From NCBI GenBank assembly GCA_944385625.1, contig CALWXZ010000007.1, positions 1 to 44,747 of the forward strand: a stretch of 44,747 nt of DNA, in the 5' to 3' direction. The position numbers were made by a program, and so were the translations under genes. Below the pieces are notes generated by a model, which saw only the letters and a list, made by a program, of their open reading frames with translations, did not search any database and was not told the DNA's origin. Of this stretch, positions 1 to 8,602 are shown in pieces (the first letter of the stretch is position 1; every line of letters starts with the position of its first letter). Source of the DNA: an uncultured Flavonifractor sp. GTDB taxonomy: Bacteria; Bacillota; Clostridia; Oscillospirales; Oscillospiraceae.

Positions 1-104
1 CCCACGATCCCAAGTATCGTGCTTCTCTGCTGCTGCGGAAGATGGTCCGCGCCGGCAAGCTGGGCCGCAAGACCGGCGTCGGCTTCTACGACTATCGGAA
101 ATAA
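1..104 (+). CDS. hbd: 3-hydroxybutyryl-CoA dehydrogenase, C-terminal end (partial)
   Basis: Only the last 33 codons are in the window; the frame opens at base 3 and the TAA is at 102-104. The end of the protein carries the motif [19 protein letters not shown], the hallmark C-terminus of NAD(P)-dependent 3-hydroxyacyl-CoA dehydrogenases of the Hbd type, which reduce acetoacetyl-CoA to 3-hydroxybutyryl-CoA in clostridial butyrate synthesis. The CoA-transferase that finishes that pathway starts 12 bases downstream, so the two are almost certainly co-transcribed. A fatty-acid oxidation role is possible from the family alone, but the neighbour favours butyrate formation. Confidence 0.85.
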   Translation, partial: HDPKYRASLLLRKMVRAGKLGRKTGVGFYDYRK

Positions 105-116
105 GGAGGGGTGGCC

Positions 117-1457
117 GTGGATTTCCAAACGCTTTATCAGCAAAAGCTCACATCCCCTGACAAGGCGGTCAAGGCGGTCAAGTCCGGTGATTGGGTGGAC
201 TACGGCTGGTGTACCAACCACCCGGTAGCCCTGGACAGGGCCCTGGCCGCCCGCAAGGATGAGCTGACCGATGTGAAGGTGCGGGGCGGCGTCACCATGT
301 GGATGCCGGAGATTGCCAAGGCGGAGGATGCCGGCGACCACTTTACCTGGAACGCCTGGCACATGAGCGGAGTGGACCGGAAAATCGCCGCAAAGGGCAT
401 GGGATACTTTATTCCCATGCGCTACTCCGAGCTGCCCCGGTTTTATCGGGAAAACCTGGAGGTTGACGTGGCCATGCTCCAGGTCACCCCCATGGACCAG
501 CATGGCAACTTCAACTTCGGTCTGGCCGCCTCCCACCTGGCCGATATGCTGGACAGGGCCAAGGTTATCATTGTGGAAGTCAACCGAAACCTGCCCTGGG
601 CCAACGGTCTCAGCGGCAGCGAGATCAACATTCAGGACGTGGATTTTGTGGTGGAGGGGGAAAATCCGCCGGTGGCCCAGTTGGGCGGCGGCGGTGCCCC
701 CACCGATGTGGACAGGGCGGTGGCCGATCTGGTGGTCCCCGAGATTCCCAACGGGGCCTGCCTCCAGCTGGGCATCGGCGGGATGCCCAATACCATCGGG
801 GCCATGATCGCCCAGTCCGATTTAAGAGATCTGGGAGTCCACACCGAGATGTATGTGGACGCCTTTGTGGACCTGGCCAGGGCGGGCAAGATCACCGGAA
901 CCTATAAAAATCTGGACAAGGGCCGTCAGGTATACGCCTTTGGGGCGGGCACCCAAAAGCTGTACGACTACATCGACCACAATCCGGAGGTCATGGCAGC
1001 CCCGGTGGACTACACCAACGACGTCCACGTCATCGCCCAGCTGGACAAGTTTATCTCTATCAACAACGCGGTGGACCTGGATCTGTTCGGCCAGGTGAAC
1101 GCCGAGAGCGCCGGGCTCAAGCACATCTCGGGCACGGGGGGCCAGCTGGACTTCGTCATGGGGGCCTACCTCTCCCAGGGCGGCAAGAGCTTCATCTGTC
1201 TGTCCTCCACCATGACGGGCAAGGACGGACAGGTGAAAAGCCGCATTGTCCCCACCCTCACCAACGGCTCCATCGTCACCGACCCCCGCTCCGCCGTACA
1301 CTATCTGGTCACCGAGTACGGCATGGTGAACCTGAAGGGGGCCTCCACCTGGGAGCGGGCGGAGAAGATCATCTCCATCGCCCACCCCGACTTCAGAGAG
1401 CAGCTTATCAAGGACGCCGGTGCCATGGGCATCTGGCGCAGAAGCTGCAAACGATAA
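117..1457 (+). CDS. but: Butyryl-CoA:acetate CoA-transferase
   Basis: This 446-residue protein belongs to the acetyl-CoA hydrolase/transferase family and probably moves CoA from butyryl-CoA to acetate in the cytoplasm, releasing butyrate and acetyl-CoA. The family glutamate that forms the glutamyl-CoA thioester lies in the motif [12 protein letters not shown] (E244), and a glycine-rich LGIGGMPNT segment precedes it. The C-terminus IWRRSCKR is typical of full-length gut enzymes of about 448 residues. A GTG at 111 is in frame, but it abuts the AAGGAGGG ribosome site; GTG at 117 is better spaced and gives the family start MDFQTLY. The preceding hbd supports the butyrate assignment. A 4-hydroxybutyrate CoA-transferase cannot be excluded by sequence alone. 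Confidence 0.88.
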   Translation: MDFQTLYQQKLTSPDKAVKAVKSGDWVDYGWCTNHPVALDRALAARKDELTDVKVRGGVTMWMPEIAKAEDAGDHFTWNAWHMSGVDRKIAAKGMGYFIPMRYSELPRFYRENLEVDVAMLQVTPMDQHGNFNFGLAASHLADMLDRAKVIIVEVNRNLPWANGLSGSEINIQDVDFVVEGENPPVAQLGGGGAPTDVDRAVADLVVPEIPNGACLQLGIGGMPNTIGAMIAQSDLRDLGVHTEMYVDAFVDLARAGKITGTYKNLDKGRQVYAFGAGTQKLYDYIDHNPEVMAAPVDYTNDVHVIAQLDKFISINNAVDLDLFGQVNAESAGLKHISGTGGQLDFVMGAYLSQGGKSFICLSSTMTGKDGQVKSRIVPTLTNGSIVTDPRSAVHYLVTEYGMVNLKGASTWERAEKIISIAHPDFREQLIKDAGAMGIWRRSCKR

Positions 1458-1488
1458 CATTCCTCACTTCGCGTTCCTCCTTTCCCCG

Positions 1489-1530
1489 GGGGCGGCAGGC
1501 AGCGGACCCGCTGCTTGCCGCCCCTTTCCC
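1489..1530 (+). terminator. Terminator after the CoA-transferase
   Basis: A 16-bp stem (arms 1489-1504 and 1509-1524, one G-T wobble) with a four-base loop is followed by a short, weak pyrimidine tract TTTCCCC. It separates the butyrate genes from the promoter of the next operon. Confidence 0.7.
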
Positions 1531-1560
1531 CTTCCAAACCGGGGTTTCTTCCCCTTACCC

Positions 1561-1589
1561 TTGACATTTCCTCCCTGATCCGGTATATT
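1561..1589 (+). promoter_or_regulatory. Sigma-A type promoter of the fadR-like operon
   Basis: A consensus TTGACA (1561-1566) is followed after exactly 17 bases by TATATT (1584-1589). It lies 33 bases upstream of the regulator start codon and is overlapped by a palindromic operator. Confidence 0.85.
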
Positions 1590-1608
1590 GGTAATACCAT
1601 TATACCGG
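1580..1608 (+). promoter_or_regulatory. Palindromic operator of the FadR-type regulator
   Basis: A 29-base palindrome centred on base 1594 has 14-base arms with a single mismatched pair (1588/1600). Its core TTGGTAATACCATT matches the TGGTnnnACCA type of site bound by FCD-domain GntR regulators such as PdhR and LldR (known for the family). It covers the -10 element and the presumed transcription start, so it should mediate negative autoregulation of the whole operon (inference). Confidence 0.75.
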
Positions 1609-1621
1609 AAGGGCGGGGGCT

Positions 1622-2386
1622 ATGGAAAAATTGATTCAGAAAACCAGTGTCAGCCAGCAGGTGGTGGACTATATTCTGGGCCGCATTGACCGGGGAGAGC
1701 TGAGATCTGGCGACCGGCTGCCTGGAGAGCGGGAGTTCGCCGAGTCTCTGGGGATCTCCCGGGTACCCCTGCGGGAGGCCATCAGCGCCCTATGCGCCAT
1801 CGGCATTCTGGAGAAGCGGCAGGGGGACGGCACCTTTGTTGCCGCCTTCTCCCCCCAGGTGCTGGGGCGTATCCTGCGCACCTACACCATGCTGGACGCC
1901 ACCCTAGCGGACAACCTGTTTGAGGCCCGGCTGGTGGTGGAGGGGGCCGCCGCCCGGCTGGCCGCTCAAAACGCCACGGCGGAAGATGTGGACCGGCTGC
2001 GCTCCCAGATCCACGCCATGGAGCAGGTCATCCCGGCCTATATCCGGGGGGAAAAGACGTTGGCGGATATGCTGGCCCTGGACGATCTGTTCCACCTCCA
2101 GTGCGCCGCCGCATCCCACAACCAGTTTTATATCCAGTTCGTCAACATCGTACACACCGCCGGGTCGGACATGGGGCTGTACAAGGCCGCCTACGGCAGG
2201 GACCGGGCGCGGTACTACGAGTCGGTGGACTTCCACCGGCAGGTGGCGGACGCCATCGCCGCCGGGGACGCCCCCCGGGCGGAGCTGACAATGTGCCGCC
2301 ACATCCAGGCCATCCGCACCCATACCCGCCAGGAGGATACTGCAAAGCCCGGGGCAACCGGGAGAGAGGAGCCACACCATGAATGA
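1622..2386 (+). CDS. GntR-family (FadR/FCD subfamily) transcriptional regulator
   Basis: This 254-residue regulator has an N-terminal winged helix (about residues 8-75; SGDRLPGEREFAESLGISRV followed by LREAISAL) and an all-helical FCD ligand domain (about 95-245). The FCD part keeps the expected metal-binding pattern: an aspartate and histidine in DDLFHLQC, then VDFHRQV and CRHIQAI. FCD regulators usually sense small carboxylates or acyl compounds through this metal centre. The start codon is fixed by the promoter and operator just upstream. The end overlaps the oxidoreductase gene by 8 bases, so the regulator is translationally coupled to the enzyme it probably controls. The effector is not deducible. 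Confidence 0.9.
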   Translation: MEKLIQKTSVSQQVVDYILGRIDRGELRSGDRLPGEREFAESLGISRVPLREAISALCAIGILEKRQGDGTFVAAFSPQVLGRILRTYTMLDATLADNLFEARLVVEGAAARLAAQNATAEDVDRLRSQIHAMEQVIPAYIRGEKTLADMLALDDLFHLQCAAASHNQFYIQFVNIVHTAGSDMGLYKAAYGRDRARYYESVDFHRQVADAIAAGDAPRAELTMCRHIQAIRTHTRQEDTAKPGATGREEPHHE

Positions 2387-5054
2387 GTCGCTGACGGTGG
2401 AGCGCTATCAAAAGGCCCTGCCCAACCTGGGACGGCTGGGCAGCTGGACAGATGCCTCCGCTCTGGTTCATCAGGCCCCCCGCCCGGAGGCGGCGGGGGA
2501 TCAGATCAAGGTCATCAAAACCGCCTGCCGGGCCTGCATTGCCAACTGCGGCGTGCTGGCCACGGTGAAAAACGGCCGGGTGGTCAGCCTCCGGGGCAAC
2601 CCGGAGGACCCCATGAGCAAGGGCCGTATGTGCGCCAAGGGGCTGTCGGGCATCCAGGCCCTCTACCACCCCAATCGTAACAAGTACCCCATGAAGCGGG
2701 TGGGACCCCGGGGCAGCGGCCAGTGGAAGCGTATCTCCTGGGAGGAGGCCCTGGACACCATCGCCCGCAAGCTGATGGAGACCAAGGAAACATACGGCGC
2801 CGAGGCGGTGTTCTGCTCCACCGGCGGCGGCGGCAACCCGGAGATCTGGTCCATCGCCCGGTTCTGCAACATTTTCGGCACCCCCAACTGGTTTGAGCCG
2901 GGCTGCGCCCAGTGCTACCTGCCCCGGGTGCTGGCCTATACCATGATGTACGGCGGCGTGGACCCCAGCATCGCCGACTCCAACGCCCTGGAGCTCTATT
3001 TCCCCGACGAGACCCCCATCAAGGCCCTGGTGCTGTGGGGCACCGATCCCTCCTACTCCTGCCCCGCCTCCGGCGGCGGTATGGTGGTGGACCTGCGGGC
3101 CAAGGGGGTCAAGACGGTGGTGATCGACCCCCGCTTTACCCCCGACGCCGCCAAGGCCGACGTGTGGCTCCCCGTCCGGCCTGGCAGCGACGTGGCCCTG
3201 CTGCTGGCCTGGATTCGCTATATTCTGGAGCACAAGCTCTATGATGAAGATTTTGTCATGAAGTGGACCAACCTGCCCTATCTGGTGGATGTGGAGACCA
3301 AAATGCTCCTGCGGGCCAAGACCAGCGACGATCCCAACCAGCCTGACACCTTTATGGTGTGGGACAAGAAAACCAATGCTCCCCAGCCGTTAGAGTACCC
3401 CTGGAACGACGCGCTGGACCCGGCCCTGGTGGGCGCCTTCCAGGTGGACGGCCGCACCTGCAAGACCGGCTTTCAGCTGTTGTGGGAGCGGTGTGAGCCC
3501 TACAACCTGGAGAAGGCGGGGGAGCTGTGCTGGCTGGACCCGGCCAGGATCGAGGCCGCCATCCGCATCTACGCGGAAAATACCCCCAGCGGCCTAGCCC
3601 TGGGGGTGGCCACCGACCAGACCCCTAATTCCGTCCAGGCCGCCATGGCGGCGGCCACCCTGGATCTGCTGATGGGCAACGTGGAGCGCCCCGGCGCCCT
3701 GCTCCAGCGATTCCGCACCAGCGGCTGCTTCGATATGCCCAACTACCCGGTGCCCATCGCCGCCGACCGGCTGCCCCCAGAGCAGCTCAAGAAGCGACTG
3801 GGCTACCAGGACCACAAGGGCCTGGGCATCTGGTACGCCGGCCACCCCTCCAGCATTCTCAACGCCATCCTCACCGGGAAGCCCTACCAGCCCCGGGTGT
3901 GGATCGACCGCTCGGGTAACAAGCTGGGGGCCACCGCTGACAGCCAGCTGTGGGAGAAGGCCATTCACAAGCTGGACTTCATCGTCCACGTCTATATGTA
4001 CCCCACCTCCTTCTCCGCCTATGCCGACATTCTCCTCCCCTCGGAGGAGTGGCTGGAGACCGATATGTTGGTGGAGACCTGCAACACCCTGATGGCCCGC
4101 CAGCAGGTCACCCACCTGTGGGAGACCATGGACGAGACTCTCTTCTGGTCCAAGCTGGCCAAGAAGTGCGGTGAGCTGGGCCACGAGGCCTGCAAGAAGG
4201 CCTTCGACCCGGCGTATATGGGCCACGACCTGGCCTATTGGGACAGCATGGAGGAATTTTTGGACCACTGGGTGGGCCGGCTGGGTATGACCTGGAAAGA
4301 GTTTGCCGCCAAGGCCCCCATCGAGTATCTGCCCCGGGACCAGTGGCGCAGCTACGGGGTATACCTCCAGCCCGACCCCAAAAACGGCGGCAAGCCCGCC
4401 GGATTCCCCACCCCCTCCAAAAAGTGCGAGGTCTATCTGGAGAGCATGATTACCCTGGGCCGTACCGGCAAGCCCTTCAGTCCCATTGAGCTGGAGCCCG
4501 CCGCCGTGGACTACGACCCCCTGCCCTACTTCCTGGAACCCGCCGAGAGCCCCCTGCCCGGCAGCGAGGTGGCCGCCGAGTACCCCCTGGTGCTCACCGG
4601 CGGCCGGGTGCCCTTCTACCACCACAACACCCTGCGCAACATCCCCTGGCTGCGGGAGATGTATCCCGCCCCCGAGCTGTGGATTCATCCCCAGGCCGCC
4701 CAGACCTACGGCATCGCCCAAGGGGACTGGGTGTGGGTGGAGTCCAGACGGGGCAAAACTCAGGCGGTAGCCAAGCTCACCCAGGGCATCAACCCGGGCA
4801 CGGTATATATGGAGCGCTTCTGGAACCCGGAGACCCTGAACACCGCCACCCACGGCTGGCGGGAGATGAACGTCAATATGCTCACCAAGGCCAGCGCCCC
4901 CTTCAACGACGTGGTGGGCACCTACACCCTGCGGGCCTTCCAGGTGAAGGTCACCCGGGCCGACGCCCCTCCGGATGGGGTATGGCTGGACCCGGAGGAC
5001 TTCAAGCCCTGGCTGCCCATCCCCGCAGAACCCACCCGGGAGGTACAGGTATGA
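2379..5054 (+). CDS. Molybdopterin (Mo/W bis-MGD) oxidoreductase, catalytic subunit
   Basis: An 891-residue member of the DMSO-reductase family. The N-terminal [4Fe-4S] site is C50-x2-C53-x3-C57-x27-C85, followed by the CAKG motif. The likely metal ligand is C179 in the segment EPGCAQCYLPR, by comparison with the GTPN...C region of cysteine-ligated relatives. The C-terminal dinucleotide-binding domain contains the segment LVLTGGRVPFYHHNTLRN. There is no twin-arginine signal, so the enzyme should be cytoplasmic. It overlaps the ferredoxin subunit by ATGA, and a chaperone follows; no NrfD-type membrane anchor is encoded. It resembles the large subunits of soluble two-subunit enzymes (DMSO-reductase-like, pyrogallol transhydroxylase, acetylene hydratase). 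The substrate, and whether Mo or W is used, cannot be assigned. Confidence 0.88.
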   Translation: MNESLTVERYQKALPNLGRLGSWTDASALVHQAPRPEAAGDQIKVIKTACRACIANCGVLATVKNGRVVSLRGNPEDPMSKGRMCAKGLSGIQALYHPNRNKYPMKRVGPRGSGQWKRISWEEALDTIARKLMETKETYGAEAVFCSTGGGGNPEIWSIARFCNIFGTPNWFEPGCAQCYLPRVLAYTMMYGGVDPSIADSNALELYFPDETPIKALVLWGTDPSYSCPASGGGMVVDLRAKGVKTVVIDPRFTPDAAKADVWLPVRPGSDVALLLAWIRYILEHKLYDEDFVMKWTNLPYLVDVETKMLLRAKTSDDPNQPDTFMVWDKKTNAPQPLEYPWNDALDPALVGAFQVDGRTCKTGFQLLWERCEPYNLEKAGELCWLDPARIEAAIRIYAENTPSGLALGVATDQTPNSVQAAMAAATLDLLMGNVERPGALLQRFRTSGCFDMPNYPVPIAADRLPPEQLKKRLGYQDHKGLGIWYAGHPSSILNAILTGKPYQPRVWIDRSGNKLGATADSQLWEKAIHKLDFIVHVYMYPTSFSAYADILLPSEEWLETDMLVETCNTLMARQQVTHLWETMDETLFWSKLAKKCGELGHEACKKAFDPAYMGHDLAYWDSMEEFLDHWVGRLGMTWKEFAAKAPIEYLPRDQWRSYGVYLQPDPKNGGKPAGFPTPSKKCEVYLESMITLGRTGKPFSPIELEPAAVDYDPLPYFLEPAESPLPGSEVAAEYPLVLTGGRVPFYHHNTLRNIPWLREMYPAPELWIHPQAAQTYGIAQGDWVWVESRRGKTQAVAKLTQGINPGTVYMERFWNPETLNTATHGWREMNVNMLTKASAPFNDVVGTYTLRAFQVKVTRADAPPDGVWLDPEDFKPWLPIPAEPTREVQV

Positions 5055-5680
5055 GACAATTCACCTTTGTGGTAGACGTGGACCGCTGTATCGGCTGTAA
5101 GGGCTGTCAGGTGGCCTGCAAGCTGGAAAACGACATCGCCTTGGGGGAGGGCCGCAACAAGGTGTGTACCATCGGCCCCAACGGCACCTATCCCGATCTG
5201 GAGCTCTACTTTCTGCCCACCATGTGCCAGCAGTGCGAAAATCCCGCCTGCGTCCAGGCCTGTCCCACCGGCGCCTGCTACAAGCGGGAGGCGGACGGGG
5301 TGATCCTGGTGGACCAGGAGAAATGCGTAGGCTGCGGCAGCTGCCGCCGGGCCTGCCCCTATGACATGATCCGCCCCAACAGGGAGCTGCGGATGGCCGA
5401 CAAGTGTACCCTGTGTACCCAGCTGCGGGCGGCGGGGGATACCCCGGCCTGCGTCCGCAACTGCGCCGGCGGCGCCCTCCATTACGGGGACCTGGGCGAT
5501 CCCCACAGCGAGGTGTCCCGGCTGCTGGCCGAGACCGATCCCCAGGCCGTCCACACCCTACAGGACTTCGGCAACCGCCCCACTGTCCGCTATATTCTTC
5601 GCCGGGACCACTGGGTGGACGTGCTGCCCCAGCACTGCGTGGAGCACAGCGCCCACCGGAGAGGAGGGAGAAAGGCATGA
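5051..5680 (+). CDS. Four-cluster ferredoxin-type electron-transfer subunit (DmsB-like)
   Basis: This 209-residue protein passes electrons to or from the molybdopterin subunit. It holds sixteen cluster cysteines in four groups: C13/C16/C19/C23, C59/C62/C67/C71, C92/C95/C98/C102 and C119/C122/C134/C138. This is the layout of DmsB/PhsB/NrfC-type subunits carrying four [4Fe-4S] clusters. The ATG at 5051 overlaps the stop of the catalytic subunit (ATGA), and the open frame further upstream is only the reading-through of another gene. No signal peptide is present, consistent with a cytoplasmic complex. The stop overlaps the chaperone start in the same ATGA way, so the three genes are translationally coupled. 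The electron partner is probably a soluble carrier, because no membrane subunit follows. Confidence 0.92.
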   Translation: MRQFTFVVDVDRCIGCKGCQVACKLENDIALGEGRNKVCTIGPNGTYPDLELYFLPTMCQQCENPACVQACPTGACYKREADGVILVDQEKCVGCGSCRRACPYDMIRPNRELRMADKCTLCTQLRAAGDTPACVRNCAGGALHYGDLGDPHSEVSRLLAETDPQAVHTLQDFGNRPTVRYILRRDHWVDVLPQHCVEHSAHRRGGRKA

Positions 5681-6792
5681 TGTATTCCGCCACCACCAAC
5701 GAGACCCGGGCGGCCCTGTACCGGCTGCTGTCCCGGCTCTACCGCGCCGAGGTGGACGCCCCCCTGCTGGACGCCTTGAAGGGGACGGCCTTTCCCACCG
5801 ACGCCCCCCAGCCTGAGCTGGCGGAGGGCTATGCCAGGCTGCGCTCCTGGCTGGACACCTGCGGCCACACCGCCCTGGACGATCTGGCGGTGGACTACGC
5901 CACCGTGTTCCTGGCCGCCGGGTCCGCCGACGGTTCGGCCGCCATCCCCTGCGAGTCGGTGTACACCAGCCCCAGGAAGATCTATATGCAGGAGGCCTGG
6001 GAGTCTGTCACCGCCCTCTACCGCGCCCACGAACTGGGCAAGGCGAAGGGGCTGGGGGAGCTTATGGAGGACCATCTGGCCCTGGAGCTGGCCTTTCTGG
6101 CCCATCTGATCGTGGAAAATGACGCCGAAGGCCAGCAGGATTTTCTGGAGCACCACCTGCTCAACTGGGTACCTGACTTCGTGGCCGACATTGACCGCTA
6201 TGCCCGACAGGACTTTTACAAGGCGGTGGGTTTTATCACCCTGGGCTTTCTGAAGCTGGACCAAGCCCTGCTGGCCGGGCTCAACGACCCGGAAAACCAC
6301 GCCTTACAGAAGGCTCCCTCCTTCTCCGTCCGGGCCGACCGGATGGAGAATATCTTCGCCCGGCTGAAGGAGCGCTACCGCATCCTGGCCCCCAGGCGGC
6401 TTTCCGGGACAGACGGGCCGGTGGGCTATGGGGAAATTGACGCCATCACCGACGTGGTATATGGGGCGAAGTGCCCCTTCTCCCCTGAGGCTGTCCTGGG
6501 CCCCGTCCACCCCGGCGGCAAGGGCGCGCTGCTCTTCCTGCGGCCCTGCGATCTGAATTCGTTCCGAGAGATGGAGCCGGGGATCAAGCCGATTTTGCTG
6601 GAGTGCCCCCGGAGTTTTGAGGGCTGCAACTGCGTGGCCCTGGGCACCAACCGGGCGGAGGACTACGCCGCCGCCGTCCGCATCGATGACATCTGCGCCC
6701 TGGTGGAGGTGAAGGACGAGGAGCTGCTCCCCTACTTCCGGGACGAGGTGCCCATCCGCTTCACCCCTCAATTTGTGACAAAAAGTTCATAA
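5677..6792 (+). CDS. TorD-family chaperone fused to an AsrA-like N-terminal domain
   Basis: The 371-residue product has two parts. Residues 1 to about 205 form an all-helical TorD/DmsD-type chaperone, expected to bind the oxidoreductase apoprotein and help insert its cofactor. It has the usual start (ETRAALYRLLSRLYRAEV) and a late EDHLALELAFLAHL helix. Residues from about 223 to the end look like the N-terminal domain of anaerobic sulfite reductase subunit A: MENIFARLKERYRILAP, then LLFLRPCDLNSFREME, then SFEGCNCVALGTN. AsrA continues from here into a ferredoxin domain, but this protein stops after FTPQFVTKSS, right before a terminator. Start 5677 (or 5680) follows a GGAGGGAG site. The chaperone role is well supported by context; the second domain's role is unknown. 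Confidence 0.8.
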   Translation: MMYSATTNETRAALYRLLSRLYRAEVDAPLLDALKGTAFPTDAPQPELAEGYARLRSWLDTCGHTALDDLAVDYATVFLAAGSADGSAAIPCESVYTSPRKIYMQEAWESVTALYRAHELGKAKGLGELMEDHLALELAFLAHLIVENDAEGQQDFLEHHLLNWVPDFVADIDRYARQDFYKAVGFITLGFLKLDQALLAGLNDPENHALQKAPSFSVRADRMENIFARLKERYRILAPRRLSGTDGPVGYGEIDAITDVVYGAKCPFSPEAVLGPVHPGGKGALLFLRPCDLNSFREMEPGIKPILLECPRSFEGCNCVALGTNRAEDYAAAVRIDDICALVEVKDEELLPYFRDEVPIRFTPQFVTKSS

Positions 6793-6836
6793 AAGCAGTA
6801 TACCGGAGCGCAAATGCGCTCCGGTATACTGCTTTT
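6791..6836. terminator. Bidirectional terminator between convergent operons
   Basis: A perfect 21-bp stem (6791-6811 with 6816-6836) and a four-base loop, with A and T runs at the outer ends so that it works in both directions. It overlaps the stop codons of both convergent genes. Confidence 0.93.
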
Positions 6837-8551
6837 CAGAGGTTTGCACTGCCGCCCGGCTCCCGCCGGTACAGGTAGGCGTCCTGATTCTCCCCCAGAA
6901 AGCCCTGGTCCAGCAACTCGCCCAGCTCGCTGGTGAGGATGCCAGGCACCACGTCCCGGTAGTCAAAGCCCCCGCCGCTGCCCAATGGGCAGCCATACTC
7001 CCCTCCGGCGCTTACGCTCTGCGTCCAGCCGGAGCCGGGGCCGCCTCTCCGGCGGGTGGCCAGGGTGGCGGGGTTGAAGAGCAGCAGCCGGGTAATCAAT
7101 TCCCGCACGGAATCCACCGCCCCGCCTTCCGTCAGCCCGTCCAGCGCCGGAGCCGACCAGAAGGCCTTTTCCACCGGCAGGCACCGCGCCAGGCGCACCC
7201 CCTCCGCCTCTCCGGCGGCCTGGCAGGCCCTGTACCAGTTCTGCACCCGCTCGGTCAGCGCCCCTTTGCCGGACGTCCTCCCGCCGGTCAGCGCCCCCAG
7301 CAGCTGGGGCAGTCGGGACCAGGGGTCCCACCCCGTATCGGCGTACAGCTCCAGCAGCCTCTGGTAGCACGCCCCATAATAGGGGCCATAGGGCCGGTCC
7401 AGCCGCTGAAACAGCTCCCCGCCGCAGCCCGGCCGCCCCTCCTCGCACAGGGACAGAAAGAGCATGGCCCCCAGGCCGGGCGCCACCTGCCGGTCCCCGG
7501 CCCCGCCGCTCAGGCCCACGGAGAGATAATCCACCGCCAGGTTGAACAGCCGCCCGGGGGACAGGTTCAGCTCATGGCGCTCCATCAGCTGGGTCAGCGG
7601 CGTGGCGGCCAGCCTCCGGACCAGATTCCACTCGGCGGCCGGATAGATGGAGATGAGCCGGGGCTGCCCCGCCCCCTCCCGCCGGTAGGTAAAGGTATAT
7701 TTCTCCACCCGGGTGCGGTGGCCCCTGTCGTGTACCCGGAGGGAGCGGTTTTCCGTCCAGGCGGAGTAGTCTCCGCTGTCCTCCAGCGTGTACCGGGTGA
7801 CCAGCTGGGGCAGGGCCAGTGAGGCCTCCAGAATCCGGGTTCTGCTCCAGTCCCGGATGCGCTCCGGGGGAAGGGCAGCGGCCTCGGCAACATAGGCCGC
7901 CGGCATATTGTGCAGCAGCGCCCTGTCAATGGCCCGGCCCAGGCGCAGGCTGCACCTGACGCCGCCGCTCTCAAAGCCGGGATCATCCCCCACCTGCTCC
8001 CGCAGCCGCCGGGGCAGCCGGCCGGAGTACCACACCGCCACCTCCACCGGACGGCCCAACAGGCGCAAGTCCCGTATCCGCAGAACATGGCACGGCTCCC
8101 GCCGGTCCGGCTTACCCTCCCATTCAAATTCCGCGCAGAAGCTGTCGGTAAAGTCATACGCGCAGACTGGCCTGCGCCCCGCCGGGCCGCTCACCCGCTG
8201 ATAAAGGCGGCAGTCCCCCCGGCACAGCTCTTCCAGCGCCGGACTGCTCTCCCGTCCAAAGCGGATCTGCCGGGCCGGCAGCCCCCGATAGGGGGCCAGG
8301 TAGGCCTCCCGCTGTCCGTCATACGCCAATTCCGTCCCATGGGAGGGACAGACAAACTCAAAGGGGGGATAGAGACAGAGCGGGCCCAGCCCGCTGCCCG
8401 GCGCCGCCCAGGAGGAGGGGTCTCCCTCCATTTTGACCGTCTTCACCCGGCCGCCCGCCTCGGGGGACATCTCCCGCCACCGGGCCCAATCCATCGCTTT
8501 GCTCCAATAGCAGGCGCCGTCCCGCCGCTGTGTTCCGGCCTTCCCTGCCAT
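6836..8551 (-). CDS. Hypothetical protein, 571 residues, last gene of a two-component operon
   Basis: I do not recognise this protein. It has no signal peptide, membrane segment or obvious catalytic motif, and is rich in Arg, Gly, Leu and Pro. The N-terminal half has scattered cysteines (for example FVCPSHGTEL and LCRGDCRLYQ). A segment around residues 150-245 (DLRLLGRPVEVAVWYSGRL, then a helical stretch with MPAAYVAEAAALPPERIRDW) faintly recalls the zinc-ribbon and helix-turn-helix region of ISL3-type transposases, but without the zinc cysteines; this is only a by-eye impression. The ATG at 8551 follows GAGGGGGCG. It lies 51 bases downstream of the response regulator on the same strand, so it is probably co-expressed with that signalling system. 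The reading frame is intact and well spaced, arguing for a real gene. Confidence 0.7.
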   Translation of the reverse strand: MAGKAGTQRRDGACYWSKAMDWARWREMSPEAGGRVKTVKMEGDPSSWAAPGSGLGPLCLYPPFEFVCPSHGTELAYDGQREAYLAPYRGLPARQIRFGRESSPALEELCRGDCRLYQRVSGPAGRRPVCAYDFTDSFCAEFEWEGKPDRREPCHVLRIRDLRLLGRPVEVAVWYSGRLPRRLREQVGDDPGFESGGVRCSLRLGRAIDRALLHNMPAAYVAEAAALPPERIRDWSRTRILEASLALPQLVTRYTLEDSGDYSAWTENRSLRVHDRGHRTRVEKYTFTYRREGAGQPRLISIYPAAEWNLVRRLAATPLTQLMERHELNLSPGRLFNLAVDYLSVGLSGGAGDRQVAPGLGAMLFLSLCEEGRPGCGGELFQRLDRPYGPYYGACYQRLLELYADTGWDPWSRLPQLLGALTGGRTSGKGALTERVQNWYRACQAAGEAEGVRLARCLPVEKAFWSAPALDGLTEGGAVDSVRELITRLLLFNPATLATRRRGGPGSGWTQSVSAGGEYGCPLGSGGGFDYRDVVPGILTSELGELLDQGFLGENQDAYLYRREPGGSANL

Positions 8552-8602
8552 AAACCCGCCCCCTCTCTCACGGCTTTATCGTCTCTCAACGCCCGCCCCG
8601 GC

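Noticed and set aside
6343..6792. A separate gene for the AsrA-like domain starting at the internal ATG 6343
   Set aside because: No ribosome site precedes it and the frame continues unbroken from the chaperone, so a fusion is simpler.
5677..6792. Evidence for a sulfite reductase in this window
   Set aside because: Only the N-terminal AsrA-like domain exists; no ferredoxin part, AsrB, AsrC or siroheme protein is encoded here.
6836..8551. An insertion sequence around the 571-residue gene
   Set aside because: No terminal inverted repeats or target-site duplications were seen, and the gene is arranged as the last gene of an operon.
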